DNA of 64,000 bases, from positions 558,001-622,000 of the forward strand of contig NZ_JBHTKA010000007.1 in the NCBI RefSeq assembly GCF_042676245.1, read 5' to 3'. Position 1 is the first letter of the stretch. The number at the start of each line of letters is the position of its first letter. This document shows positions 20,701-28,760 of this stretch, in pieces. Under the pieces are notes generated by a model. It had not been told where the DNA came from, searched no databases, and saw nothing but the letters and a program-made list of their open reading frames with translations. The stretch comes from Ohtaekwangia kribbensis. GTDB lineage: Bacteria > Bacteroidota > Bacteroidia > Cytophagales > Cyclobacteriaceae. The position numbers were made by a program, and so were the translations under genes.

Positions 20701-20825
20701 TTCAGGGAACAGGACTAGGACTGTCCATTGTGAAGAAAGCAGTTGATTTGATCGGAGGGGAGGTTACAGTGTCGAGCAAACCCGGTGAAGGCACAGTTTT
20801 TACCGTTACTATCCCGGTTGGCTGA
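17766..20825 (+). CDS. multi-PAS sensor histidine kinase with N-terminal degenerate receiver
   Basis: 1019-residue soluble kinase with no transmembrane segment. Domain order: receiver-like domain (1-125), five PAS/PAC units (about 145-265, 275-395, 400-520, 530-650, 660-780), coiled linker, HisKA with phospho-His807 in SMVSHEFRTPLA, and HATPase with NVFINLLSNAIKFSPG, VRDEGLGIPEE and GTGLGLSIVKKA. In the receiver the acidic cluster EDNSDD, the Thr in VLTQEDD and the Lys in NYINKQQ remain, but the position of the phospho-acceptor Asp is Gly59 (VILFGLDI). Multiple PAS units suggest redox, ligand or light sensing, but no chromophore Cys motif is clear. It heads a three-gene operon with two receivers. 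Confidence 0.93.
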   Translation: MYRNITILLVEDNSDDVVLVQSILKDTEYVSARMILKSSLQEAVDFSADNPWVNVILFGLDIVGDEGIDMLRQLSAAYPISPMIVLTQEDDDEMAVQVLREGAQNYINKQQLNQRILRRAILHSIERNENLLKLKNAYRALQLSEQRFARLFHFNPVAGLALATFDGVFSEVNEIFLKLLGYTREEVIGKHVHELSIWRDPDLRERMVAMLKQGEEVRNKEVQLYTKSRRIIDVLFSMDIVEMENGPMVISTANDITDRVEAEKRLRESEQSLDILINSSPDQIWLIDYELKLVKANKAFFLAVKDAYNIDLKVGDFILFSGVPDDKKQQWMQYYSRALAGEYFTEEYEEHDPRSEQNTCFELTMNPVYNEKRQVIGAGCFSREITLRKQTERNIQAVNEKYEILSRATNDAVWDWSLVDDKVTWNQGLEVIFGYEKRSEQYTGNWWLENIHEDDRLRVIDELSSEVTRGESNTSATYRFRCANGTYKYVFSRGYILYDGGRPVRMIGAMQDIDILTRANNEIRRLSLVASATDSLVTILDEDEYIEWVNESFEKLTGYRLFEIQDKKLKDILNGPETDGATLERIRKQLDACVPVTEEILNYAKDGRKFWMKININPVFDQRGKLAKFIAVGTDITILKEYERNITTIAKELSDLIENANAVIFGIDATGGVNEWNTLAVSVTGYSKEYAAGKKLLELLVSKEDWEDTELMMRSVLQGFPVSHYEFPMVNRAGNKIILLLSATPRRNASGEITGLLAVGQDITELTHYRHSLEEKVKERTHKLQAALEKEKELVTLKSRFASMVSHEFRTPLATIRLSVNHIKKYKSRMSPDAIDSKIKVVSEQVDHMTHMLEEVLTLGKAEESKIQISKRKVNIETFFAGIQEEVENIFKHSHTIHRTLDMQQYEIETDVDLLRNVFINLLSNAIKFSPGKADIYLEGHQEDKKLIVQVRDEGLGIPEEELPKIFDPFHRGTNVATIQGTGLGLSIVKKAVDLIGGEVTVSSKPGEGTVFTVTIPVG

Positions 20826-20826
20826 T

Positions 20827-21195
20827 ATGAAGTATATTTTAATCGTTGACGACACCAAACCATTGGCAGAAAGTATAGCCGATATATTGCAAATGGAAGG
20901 TTACGAAGTGCATATAGCGACAAATGGTATACACGCGCTGAATACAATGGCATCCCGGATTCCCGATATGGTGATTACCGATTTACTTATGCCTGAAATG
21001 GATGGTCTTTCGCTTATTCGGAAAATTCGTTCCAGCGAAAAATATAGTGCTGTGCCTGTGATTGTATTAACAGCCGATGCCAGTGAAGAGAGCGCACGCC
21101 TGGGAAAAGAAGCCGGAGCCGACCTGCTGCTGACAAAACCTTTTGATGATACATACCTGGTTGAATGGATACAAAGATTTTTAGCCGATGAATAG
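20827..21195 (+). CDS. single-domain response regulator
   Basis: 122-residue stand-alone receiver with the acidic pair DD at 8-9, phospho-acceptor Asp52 in MVITDLLMPEMDG, the Thr in VIVLTADAS and the Lys in LLLTKPFD. It has no output domain, so it probably acts as a phosphorelay intermediate or by protein interaction. The ATG at 20827 comes two bases after the kinase stop and gives the standard N-terminus KYILIVDD; an in-frame start at 20785 would add a foreign extension. It overlaps the next gene by eight bases. Confidence 0.9.
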   Translation: MKYILIVDDTKPLAESIADILQMEGYEVHIATNGIHALNTMASRIPDMVITDLLMPEMDGLSLIRKIRSSEKYSAVPVIVLTADASEESARLGKEAGADLLLTKPFDDTYLVEWIQRFLADE

Positions 21196-21862
21196 GACAG
21201 AACGCATAAAAGTATTGTTGGTTGACGATCATACGCTGGTTCGTGATGCACTCGCCATCATGTTGAAGCAGGTCGATGATATACAGGTGGTAGGAGCACT
21301 CTCCAGCGGAGAGGATGCTGTGAACAAAGTAAATATACTCATGCCCGATGTTATACTCATGGACATCATGCTGAAGGGCATGACGGGCATTGAAGCTACG
21401 CGCTGGATCAAAGAGCGGAACAGCAAGATTAAAATTATACTGCTGTCCATGGAGGTAAAGAAAGAGTTTGTAACAGCCGGCATTCAGTCGGGGATAGATG
21501 GATATTTACCGAAAGATGTTGAGCGGCACATTTTGCTCGATGCTATTCGCATGGCATACCAGGGTGGTAAATATTTTAATGAAGCGATTACAAGCCTGGT
21601 GTTTGAAGATTTCTATAAAAAAGAGAAGAGCACCCTGCAGACCGAAGAGCGTTTGAAAGTTACCGATCTCACCAAGCGTGAGCGTGAAGTACTGGCCCTT
21701 GTTGCCAATGGAAAAAGCAATAAAGAAGTTGCCGATCAGTTATTCATCAGTACCAAAACAGTTGATACACACAAGACGCATATACTCGATAAACTTGGAT
21801 TGAAAAACACAGCCGAACTGGTGAAGTATGCTATTAAAAACAAACTGATCCCGATGGAGTAG
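21188..21862 (+). CDS. NarL/FixJ-type response regulator
   Basis: 224-residue DNA-binding regulator. The receiver has DD at 13-14, phospho-acceptor Asp59 in VILMDIMLKGMTG, and Lys in GYLPKDVE. The C-terminal LuxR helix-turn-helix is canonical (LTKREREVLALVANGKSNKE, FISTKTVDTHKTHIL). It is probably the transcriptional output of the relay begun by the multi-PAS kinase, since the three genes overlap or nearly touch. Confidence 0.93.
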   Translation: MNRTERIKVLLVDDHTLVRDALAIMLKQVDDIQVVGALSSGEDAVNKVNILMPDVILMDIMLKGMTGIEATRWIKERNSKIKIILLSMEVKKEFVTAGIQSGIDGYLPKDVERHILLDAIRMAYQGGKYFNEAITSLVFEDFYKKEKSTLQTEERLKVTDLTKREREVLALVANGKSNKEVADQLFISTKTVDTHKTHILDKLGLKNTAELVKYAIKNKLIPME

Positions 21863-21900
21863 CCGGCTGTGTTGTAATATATATACCGGCAGCGTGATGC

Positions 21901-22383
21901 CTATGAGTTTACAGCTGCCATTAATAATTCGTACAGAAGCTTTTCTTCTTTCGGTGGGGTTGAGTAGAACGATGTAGCCGGAGTCTGCACTGAATTTTCA
22001 TAGTATTTGAAAAATACTGCTTTATCTTTATAGATCAGCGTAACTTTAAGAACCGATACATTGCCCATTTTCACCATCATGTCGCCCTGGTCGGGAAATG
22101 CGTGGATCAGCGTAATTATTTTTTTGATTGTCTCGGTGTCCGTGAGCACAGTTTCTTTTTGCGGAGCAATGTTATCACGCTCATCCGATAATTGGTTGTA
22201 ATATTCCAGTAGAATTTTGTCGCATACATCAGCCTGAAAAGTTTCTATATAGTTCATCGTTTCGGGTTTAATGCTTTCAGAAGAATTCAAATTCCGGGAT
22301 GAACGGTTGCAGCCGTACAACAACATCGTAGCTGTTAGTACAGACAGCATTACCGGGTTAAAATAAAATCGTTTTAGATGCAT
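21901..22383 (-). CDS. hypothetical small lipoprotein
   Basis: 160 residues with a signal peptide and lipobox (LLYGCNRSS), so it should be lipid-anchored in the periplasm or at the surface. The mature part is polar and includes QADVCDKILLEYYNQLSD and a beta-rich segment VSVLKVTLIYKDKAVFFKYY. I do not recognise a family. It is convergent with the phosphorelay operon, with a 38-base gap. Confidence 0.7.
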   Translation of the reverse strand: MHLKRFYFNPVMLSVLTATMLLYGCNRSSRNLNSSESIKPETMNYIETFQADVCDKILLEYYNQLSDERDNIAPQKETVLTDTETIKKIITLIHAFPDQGDMMVKMGNVSVLKVTLIYKDKAVFFKYYENSVQTPATSFYSTPPKEEKLLYELLMAAVNS

Positions 22384-22570
22384 AGAGAATATTCAATACA
22401 GGATACAAATATACTCAGGGTGTATTATATTTAGTTATAAATACAGCGTAGCCGGGACTTTTTTGAGGAACGAAATCCCATCCTTCAGCAAGTGAAGCAT
22501 TTGCAGGAAGACCAACAGCCCGGCATATATTTTTACGTATTTTCTGTGCGATCACCTTAATCCTGGTACT

Positions 22571-22948
22571 ATGTCAGTTAACACATTGGAAGTGCGGCAA
22601 TTTTTGTGCAATGCTCCGTGGGATGCAGTTGAAGAAGCCATACACGAGCAAGGTCTCGTGTTTAATACCAGGTCGCTTGTTGATATAGGATTTGATCCGT
22701 GCGATGAAATAGGTTCGGCAGTAGAGCGTGCCATGCAGGTATGTAATTACAACGGCCTGCGCCTGAATGATCATTTCAAACCTATTTACGTTTCCGATAA
22801 TGATACGCATACCGTGCGAAAAGAGTGGAAGCTTTCGCGCCTGGCGTACATGCTGGTAATGCTGAACGGTGCATCAGACAACCCCATGGCTGGACGCCTG
22901 CAATACGAAGTGCTAAAAGTATATATGCAGAAGACGGACGAAGACTAA
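22571..22948 (+). CDS. hypothetical protein, 125 aa
   Basis: Soluble acidic protein with no signal peptide or membrane segment. The sequence is predicted helical, with a C-terminal block RKEWKLSRLAYMLVML that looks like an amphipathic helix, and three Cys (FLCNAP, FDPCDE, QVCNYN). No family is recognised. Codon usage looks native, and it stands alone between a divergent lipoprotein gene and a convergent PAP2-like gene. Confidence 0.6.
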   Translation: MSVNTLEVRQFLCNAPWDAVEEAIHEQGLVFNTRSLVDIGFDPCDEIGSAVERAMQVCNYNGLRLNDHFKPIYVSDNDTHTVRKEWKLSRLAYMLVMLNGASDNPMAGRLQYEVLKVYMQKTDED

Positions 22949-22990
22949 ATCTGTGTCTCAAAATTATTCGCCCGTATTATTTTTATTTGG

Positions 22991-23587
22991 CTATTTCTGG
23001 AAATAGTTGTTGGTAATTCCCGCTATAAATCCCGTAGCTGCCCCGGTAAGAATTTCAATAGTCGTATGACGTTTCAGAATAAGACGCGAGGTCGCGATGA
23101 CGATCGTAAAAATAAACATGGCGATGCTTCCCGTTATAGAAAACTGCCATAATACCGTTGCGAGATAAATGGATGCAGAAGTATGCAGTGAGCATTTGAT
23201 GACGCGGTTAATGAGTGCCGATGCGATCAGCAATGCAAGTAGTATACACGTGCCTGTAAAAAATGAACCTGTACCTGGAGTGAAATATAGCAACGTGGTT
23301 ACAAGCGTTGTCAGTGCGATGACGAACGGATAGAACGATTGCCGCTGCTGCCGATCCGATATGTCGAAGTTGGTATACTCATTTCGTTTTGTCTTGATGT
23401 AATTTCGTATCGTTACAGGCACCACGATAAAACCAATAATCAGGAGCGATACCCAGGCAGCTTTGTAGGGGGCAAAAAGATTAAAGGCCAGCAACGTGGT
23501 AAATACCGGCAAGGTTAGCAGCGGATGCCCCAGCACGGAAGCGAAGCGTGCCGTTTTGTAAAGTACAGATGTGTTTTCTTTATCCAT
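22991..23587 (-). CDS. PAP2-like integral membrane protein
   Basis: About 198 residues with five to six hydrophobic segments. PAP2-type motifs are recognisable but imperfect: CSLHTS replaces PSGH, and SRLILKRHTTIEILTG matches SRxxxxxHxxxDxxxG with Glu for Asp. It could be a lipid or isoprenoid-phosphate phosphatase, or an inactive relative. I prefer ATG 23587, because the upstream TTG at 23623 would place a polar extension before the first membrane segment. Confidence 0.7.
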   Translation of the reverse strand: MDKENTSVLYKTARFASVLGHPLLTLPVFTTLLAFNLFAPYKAAWVSLLIIGFIVVPVTIRNYIKTKRNEYTNFDISDRQQRQSFYPFVIALTTLVTTLLYFTPGTGSFFTGTCILLALLIASALINRVIKCSLHTSASIYLATVLWQFSITGSIAMFIFTIVIATSRLILKRHTTIEILTGAATGFIAGITNNYFQK

Positions 23588-23885
23588 TTCCTGGTAGGAG
23601 GAAGCAAGGAGCAAATTAGGCAATACAGATAGTAAAGTAAATACCGGTGCAAGGGAAGTGAAAATAACAGGAGCGGTAATTTTCTACGATATATTGTCAA
23701 GCCGCTGTTCACGAATACAAAAATGCGAATGATGTGCTAGCTATGAGACGCGAACAGTGTATTTTGAATGATAATATTTTACCAGCAAAAGATAAGATCA
23801 ACAAAAAAAACGTTTGGGTATTGGTGTAGGTTTGTGAAGCGTGAATGCTGACTATACCTGCGGCACGCCATAGACTACAAACGAT
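23588..23885. other. intergenic region, divergent promoters expected
   Basis: About 300 bases between the PAP2-like gene (minus) and the first DUF1680 gene (plus). It is AT-rich with an A-run near 23803-23811. I see no clear hairpin or promoter match; promoters for both flanking genes are expected here. Confidence 0.3.
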
Positions 23886-26282
23886 ATGAATAAACCTGCC
23901 ATTCTAAGTCTGCTTTTTCTGTTGAGCCTGTGGACGACTCCGCGCGCCTTACAAGCCCAGCATGGAGACTACCCGATCCATCCTATACTTTTCACATCGG
24001 TAAAACTCTCCGATAACTTTTGGGCTCCACGCATTAAAACCAATCACGATGTAACCATTCCTTTTACGCTGGCGAAATGCCAGGAGACCGGACGCATTAA
24101 AAACTTTGAGATTGCAGCCGGATTAAAGACCGGAAACTTCTGCACGGAATTTACCTTCGATGATACGGATGTTTACAAGATCATTGAAGGAGCGTGTTAT
24201 TCCTTTCAGATATTTCGCGATCCGGCCCTGGAGAAGAAAGTAGATTCACTGATTGACCTGATCGGTAAAGCGCAGGAACCGGACGGCTATATTTATACCA
24301 ACCGCACCATTATGGGCGATCACGCGCACGAGTGGGCCGGTTCAAAACGCTGGGAGAAAGAAGAAGACCTTAGTCACGAACTATATAATATAGGCCACCT
24401 CATTGAAGCGGCAGTCGCACATTACCATGCTACGGGTAAACGGAATTTTCTGGATATAGCCATTCGTGCTGCTGATCGTGTATGTGCTGACTTTGGTCCG
24501 GATAAATTACATATATACCCTGGCCACCAGATCATCGAACTGGCCATGGCAAAATTATACCAGGTAACCGGTGACAAGAAATACCTCGACACCGGTAAGT
24601 TCTTTCTCGATGTGCGCGGTCCGGGAAAAGATGAATACAACCAGGCACATTTGCGTGTGGTTGATCAGCACGAAGCGGTAGGCCATGCCGTACGCGCTAC
24701 CTATATGTATGCAGGCATGGCTGATATAGCAGCGCTTACACAGGATCCTTCTTATATAAAAGCCATTGATGATATATGGGAGGATGTAGTCTCTAAAAAG
24801 ATATATCTCACAGGCGGGATCGGCGCCACCGGCCACGGTGAAGCATTCGGTAAACCGTATGAGCTTCCCAACATGTCTGCCTATAATGAGACATGCGCCT
24901 CTATCGCCAATGTATACTGGAATTACCGCTTGTTCCTCATGCACGGTGATGCTAAATATTACGATGTACTGGAGCGCACCCTGTACAACGCATTTCTCTC
25001 GGGCGTGGCACTAACCGGTGATAAATTCTTTTACCCGAACCCATTGGAGTCACGTGGACAACATGCGCGGAGTCCCTGGTTCAGTTGTGCCTGCTGCCCG
25101 GGAAATGTAGCGCGCTTTGTACCTTCTGTAGGCGGATATTTTTATGCGCAGAAAGACAAATCGTTATATGTAAATCTGTTTGCTGCAGGCAGTGCGCAAT
25201 TCAAGCTGACCGATAACACAGTGACACTCGAGCAGAAAACAAACTATCCGTGGGATGGCGATATACAGATTACCGTACAGCCGGAAAAGACAACAGCTTT
25301 TGAAGTGCGCGTACGTATACCAGGATGGGCTGTAAACAAACCAATGCCAAGCGATCTGTATACCTTCAAAGACGCTTATACCGAACAGCCCAAAGTATTT
25401 CTGAATGACAAACCGGTAGCCCTTACGTTGCAGCAGGGTTATTTGGTGCTGAATCGTAAATGGAAAAAAGGCGATCGCATCCATGTACAACTGCCGATGC
25501 CGATTCGCAGAATAGCTGCCAACCCGAAAGTAGAGGCCGACCGCGACAAGCTTGCTATACAACGCGGTCCGCTGGTATATTGTGCCGAGTGGCCCGATAA
25601 CAAAGATAATCGCGTACTTAACCTCGTGCTTGCTTCAGCAACTCCGCTTAAAGGTAATTTTGATGCGAACCTGTTAAAAGGTCTGTATGAAATTGAGGGA
25701 GCTGGTAAATCTGCGGCACGCGTTAACGCGAAAGAGATCACGATGGCAGATGCAGAAGTGAAATTGATTCCGTATTACGCCTGGGCACACCGTGGTGCGG
25801 GTGAGATGATGGTGTGGATTCCCGAGAAGCCTGATGCATCCCAGCCGTTGCCCGCCCCAACCGTTGCGTCACGTAGTAAGATAACAGCATCACACCGCAC
25901 AAGAACATTGATGTCGTTGAATGATCAGATGGAACCGAAGAACTCCAACGATCAGTCTGTCATATTTTATCACTGGTGGCCGATGAAAGACACGGTGCAA
26001 TGGGTGCAGTATGATTTCGAGAAACCGGCAGCTGTCACTTCCTCCAAAGTATACTGGTTTGATGACGGTCCTTTCGGAGGATGCCGTATACCGGCCGGCT
26101 GGCGACTGCTCTACAAAGATGGCGAGTCGTGGAAACCAGTGAAGAATAAAACATCCTATGAAGTAAATAAAGATGCATACTCTTCGGTATCCTTCGAGCC
26201 GGTAACGACACAGGCCCTGCGTTTAGAGGTAACATTACCGAAAGATCATTCCGGAGGTATTATGGAATGGATTGTAGAATAA
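23886..26282 (+). CDS. beta-L-arabinofuranosidase, GH127-type (DUF1680)
   Basis: 798-residue secreted glycosidase with a signal peptide ending near ALQAQ. The (alpha/alpha)6 DUF1680 domain carries the signature of the cysteine-nucleophile enzymes typified by HypBA1: Glu335 and Cys337 in YNETCASIANVYW and the Cys403-Cys404 pair in FSCACCPGN, which together would bind zinc and supply the nucleophile. An acid/base Glu is likely in the HGEAFGKPYELPN region. A C-terminal discoidin-like beta domain (about 685-798, WVQYDFEKP..., SSKVYWFDDGPFG) may bind glycan. Enzymes of this type release beta-linked L-arabinofuranose, for example from hydroxyproline-linked arabino-oligosaccharides. It is followed 38 bases later by a second DUF1680 gene. 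Confidence 0.9.
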   Translation: MNKPAILSLLFLLSLWTTPRALQAQHGDYPIHPILFTSVKLSDNFWAPRIKTNHDVTIPFTLAKCQETGRIKNFEIAAGLKTGNFCTEFTFDDTDVYKIIEGACYSFQIFRDPALEKKVDSLIDLIGKAQEPDGYIYTNRTIMGDHAHEWAGSKRWEKEEDLSHELYNIGHLIEAAVAHYHATGKRNFLDIAIRAADRVCADFGPDKLHIYPGHQIIELAMAKLYQVTGDKKYLDTGKFFLDVRGPGKDEYNQAHLRVVDQHEAVGHAVRATYMYAGMADIAALTQDPSYIKAIDDIWEDVVSKKIYLTGGIGATGHGEAFGKPYELPNMSAYNETCASIANVYWNYRLFLMHGDAKYYDVLERTLYNAFLSGVALTGDKFFYPNPLESRGQHARSPWFSCACCPGNVARFVPSVGGYFYAQKDKSLYVNLFAAGSAQFKLTDNTVTLEQKTNYPWDGDIQITVQPEKTTAFEVRVRIPGWAVNKPMPSDLYTFKDAYTEQPKVFLNDKPVALTLQQGYLVLNRKWKKGDRIHVQLPMPIRRIAANPKVEADRDKLAIQRGPLVYCAEWPDNKDNRVLNLVLASATPLKGNFDANLLKGLYEIEGAGKSAARVNAKEITMADAEVKLIPYYAWAHRGAGEMMVWIPEKPDASQPLPAPTVASRSKITASHRTRTLMSLNDQMEPKNSNDQSVIFYHWWPMKDTVQWVQYDFEKPAAVTSSKVYWFDDGPFGGCRIPAGWRLLYKDGESWKPVKNKTSYEVNKDAYSSVSFEPVTTQALRLEVTLPKDHSGGIMEWIVE

Positions 26283-26319
26283 AACTGTTAAATCAAGATA
26301 CTATATATCCCAACCCTAT

Positions 26320-28683
26320 ATGAATTTAAAACGACTATATATATACCTGTTACTGGTAGTGCTGGCCCATGTTTCCGTGGCACAGTCGTATGTGCCCGAA
26401 GTCAATAACGATCGTGTTAAAGTCAAACCGATTGTGGATGTTAAAGCCTATACCTTTCACCTGAGCGAAGTACACATATTGGCGAGCCCGTTCAGGCAGG
26501 CGATGGATGCAGACCTGAAGTATTTGCTAATGATCGAACCGGATCGTTTACTCGCACAGTTCCGATCGCATTCCGGATTGCAACCGAAGGGAAAGAAGTA
26601 TGGCGGATGGGAAGACTCCGGGCTGGCCGGGCATACATTAGGACATTACCTCTCCGCATGCGCTATGCATTACGGTGTCTCAAAAGATCCCGAGTATCTC
26701 AAGCGCGTTAATTATATAGTGGATGAACTCGAAGAATGCCAGAAGGCACGGAAGACCGGCTATGTAGGTGCCATACCAAAAGAAGACACCGTGTTTCTCG
26801 AAGTATCGCAGGGAAATATACGGTCGCGTGGATTTGATCTGAACGGAGCGTGGTCTCCCTGGTATACCGTGCACAAAGTAATGGCCGGTCTGCTGGATGC
26901 ATACCTTTACTGCAACAATGATAAGGCGCTGAAGGTAGAGCAAGGTATAGCCGATTGGACAGGAGAGATACTAAAGAATCTGAACGATGAACAGCTTCAG
27001 AAAATGTTACTGTGTGAGTATGGCGGTATGAATGAAGTGCTGGTAAATACATACGCCTTTACACAGAATAAAAAATATCTGGACTTGTCCTATAAATTTC
27101 ATGACAAGCGTATACTTGATTCACTCGCGATGGGTGTCGATGTATTGCCGGGTAAACATTCTAATACACAAATTCCAAAAGCCATTGGTACCGTGAGGCG
27201 TTATCAGCTCACCGGTGAGAAGAAAGATTTTGCCATTGCGGATTTTTTCTGGACAACGGTGGTAAAGCATCACACCTTTGCGCCCGGTGGTAACAGTAAT
27301 TACGAATATTTGAGCAAGCCCGATGTACTCAACGACAAGCTCACCGATAACACCATGGAGACTTGCAATACCTATAACATGCTGAAGCTTACGCGACACT
27401 TGTTTGCGTTGCAACCCTCGGCATCCTATATGGATTTTTATGAGCGTGCACTATACAATCATATACTCGCATCCCAAAATCATAGTGACGGTATGATGTG
27501 TTACTTTGTGCCGCTGCGCATGGGTACACGCAAGGAATTCAGCGATCAGTTCCATACGTTTACATGCTGTGTCGGGTCTGGTATAGAGAACCATGTGAAG
27601 TATGGCGAGAGTATATATTTCAAAGGAAAGGATGGAAGCCTGTATGTAAACCTGTTCATTCCTTCCAAACTGAACTGGCAGGATAAAGGATTGCAGGTTA
27701 CCCTGAATGCAAACCTTCCGGCTGACCCAACGGTGAAGCTCACGATCAACACAGCAAAGCCTCAGGCTATACCGGTACACATACGCAAACCTTATTGGCT
27801 GCAGGCAGTACCGGTTATCAAAGTCAACGGTAAGGCTACACAAACTATAGCAGTTGACAAGGAAGGTTACTGGGTATTGACCAACACCTGGAAAAACGGT
27901 GATGTGATCGAGCTGACGCTGCCTTCTTCATTATATAGCGTGGCGATGCCCGATAATGCTTCGCGCAAAGCATACTTCTATGGTCCGGTGTTGCTGGCCG
28001 GAAATCTCGGAACGAAAGAACCCGATCCGATGAATGGTATACCGGTACTGGTAACGGGCGAGCCCGATGTAAAACAATGGCTGAAGCAGGACGCATCTGA
28101 TCCGCTTACCTTCAAGACTCAAAAGACTGGCTTCCCCGGTGATGTAACACTGCAGCCTTTCTATCTGCTGGACGATGAGCATTACAATGTATACTGGGAC
28201 GTATTCACACCGCAAAACTGGAAAGAGCAACAGAAGCTATACGAAGAAAAAAAGAAACAGGAGTATGCCCTCGAGCAGCGCACAACGGACTACCTACGCG
28301 TAGGCGAGATGCAGCCGGAACGAGATCATAATTTTACCGGTGAGAAAACAGAAGCCGGAGAATCACACACACGCAAGTTCAGAGTAGCAAACGATGGTGG
28401 CAACCTGGTGTTCACCATGAAAGTAGATGCCAGCGCTACGCACAACCTGACAGCAACGTACTGGGGCATGGATAACCGCGGCCGTAATTTCGATATACTG
28501 GTAGATGGAACGAAGGTGGCCAGCGAAGACCTCAACAAGTATAAGGACAGTAAGTTCTACGATATAGTATATGCAGTGCCGGCAACGCTTACCAAAGGGA
28601 AGAAGACCGTAACGGTAACGTTTCAGGCCAGGCCGCAGCAACAGGCCGGTCCACTCTATGGCGTGCGTATGGTAAAGCAATAA
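26320..28683 (+). CDS. DUF1680 glycoside hydrolase, GH146-like beta-L-arabinofuranosidase
   Basis: 787-residue secreted protein with a signal peptide ending at VSVAQS. The catalytic domain shows GGWEDSGLAGHTLGHYLSA, METCNTYNMLKLTRHLFAL (Glu and Cys of the zinc site) and FHTFTCCVGSGIENH (paired Cys). The GWE...GHTLGHYLSA block differs from the preceding GH127 gene and resembles the GH146 branch of DUF1680 enzymes (family-level recall, not a search). The C-terminal region (about 640-787) is a beta-sandwich appendage, with NFDILVDGTKVA. The product probably acts on arabinan or arabinosylated glycoproteins alongside its neighbour; the two are likely cotranscribed. Confidence 0.88.
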   Translation: MNLKRLYIYLLLVVLAHVSVAQSYVPEVNNDRVKVKPIVDVKAYTFHLSEVHILASPFRQAMDADLKYLLMIEPDRLLAQFRSHSGLQPKGKKYGGWEDSGLAGHTLGHYLSACAMHYGVSKDPEYLKRVNYIVDELEECQKARKTGYVGAIPKEDTVFLEVSQGNIRSRGFDLNGAWSPWYTVHKVMAGLLDAYLYCNNDKALKVEQGIADWTGEILKNLNDEQLQKMLLCEYGGMNEVLVNTYAFTQNKKYLDLSYKFHDKRILDSLAMGVDVLPGKHSNTQIPKAIGTVRRYQLTGEKKDFAIADFFWTTVVKHHTFAPGGNSNYEYLSKPDVLNDKLTDNTMETCNTYNMLKLTRHLFALQPSASYMDFYERALYNHILASQNHSDGMMCYFVPLRMGTRKEFSDQFHTFTCCVGSGIENHVKYGESIYFKGKDGSLYVNLFIPSKLNWQDKGLQVTLNANLPADPTVKLTINTAKPQAIPVHIRKPYWLQAVPVIKVNGKATQTIAVDKEGYWVLTNTWKNGDVIELTLPSSLYSVAMPDNASRKAYFYGPVLLAGNLGTKEPDPMNGIPVLVTGEPDVKQWLKQDASDPLTFKTQKTGFPGDVTLQPFYLLDDEHYNVYWDVFTPQNWKEQQKLYEEKKKQEYALEQRTTDYLRVGEMQPERDHNFTGEKTEAGESHTRKFRVANDGGNLVFTMKVDASATHNLTATYWGMDNRGRNFDILVDGTKVASEDLNKYKDSKFYDIVYAVPATLTKGKKTVTVTFQARPQQQAGPLYGVRMVKQ

Positions 28684-28760
28684 ACATAAAGCTTTTCAGG
28701 TATATACTTTTAACTTCAGGCTTTCTCATTAACTTTAGCATACAAGAACCCCATTTGTGC

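Noticed and set aside
22441..22570. Possible operator upstream of the 125-aa gene
   Set aside because: Some GGAA-like strings are present but without 21-base phasing or symmetry.
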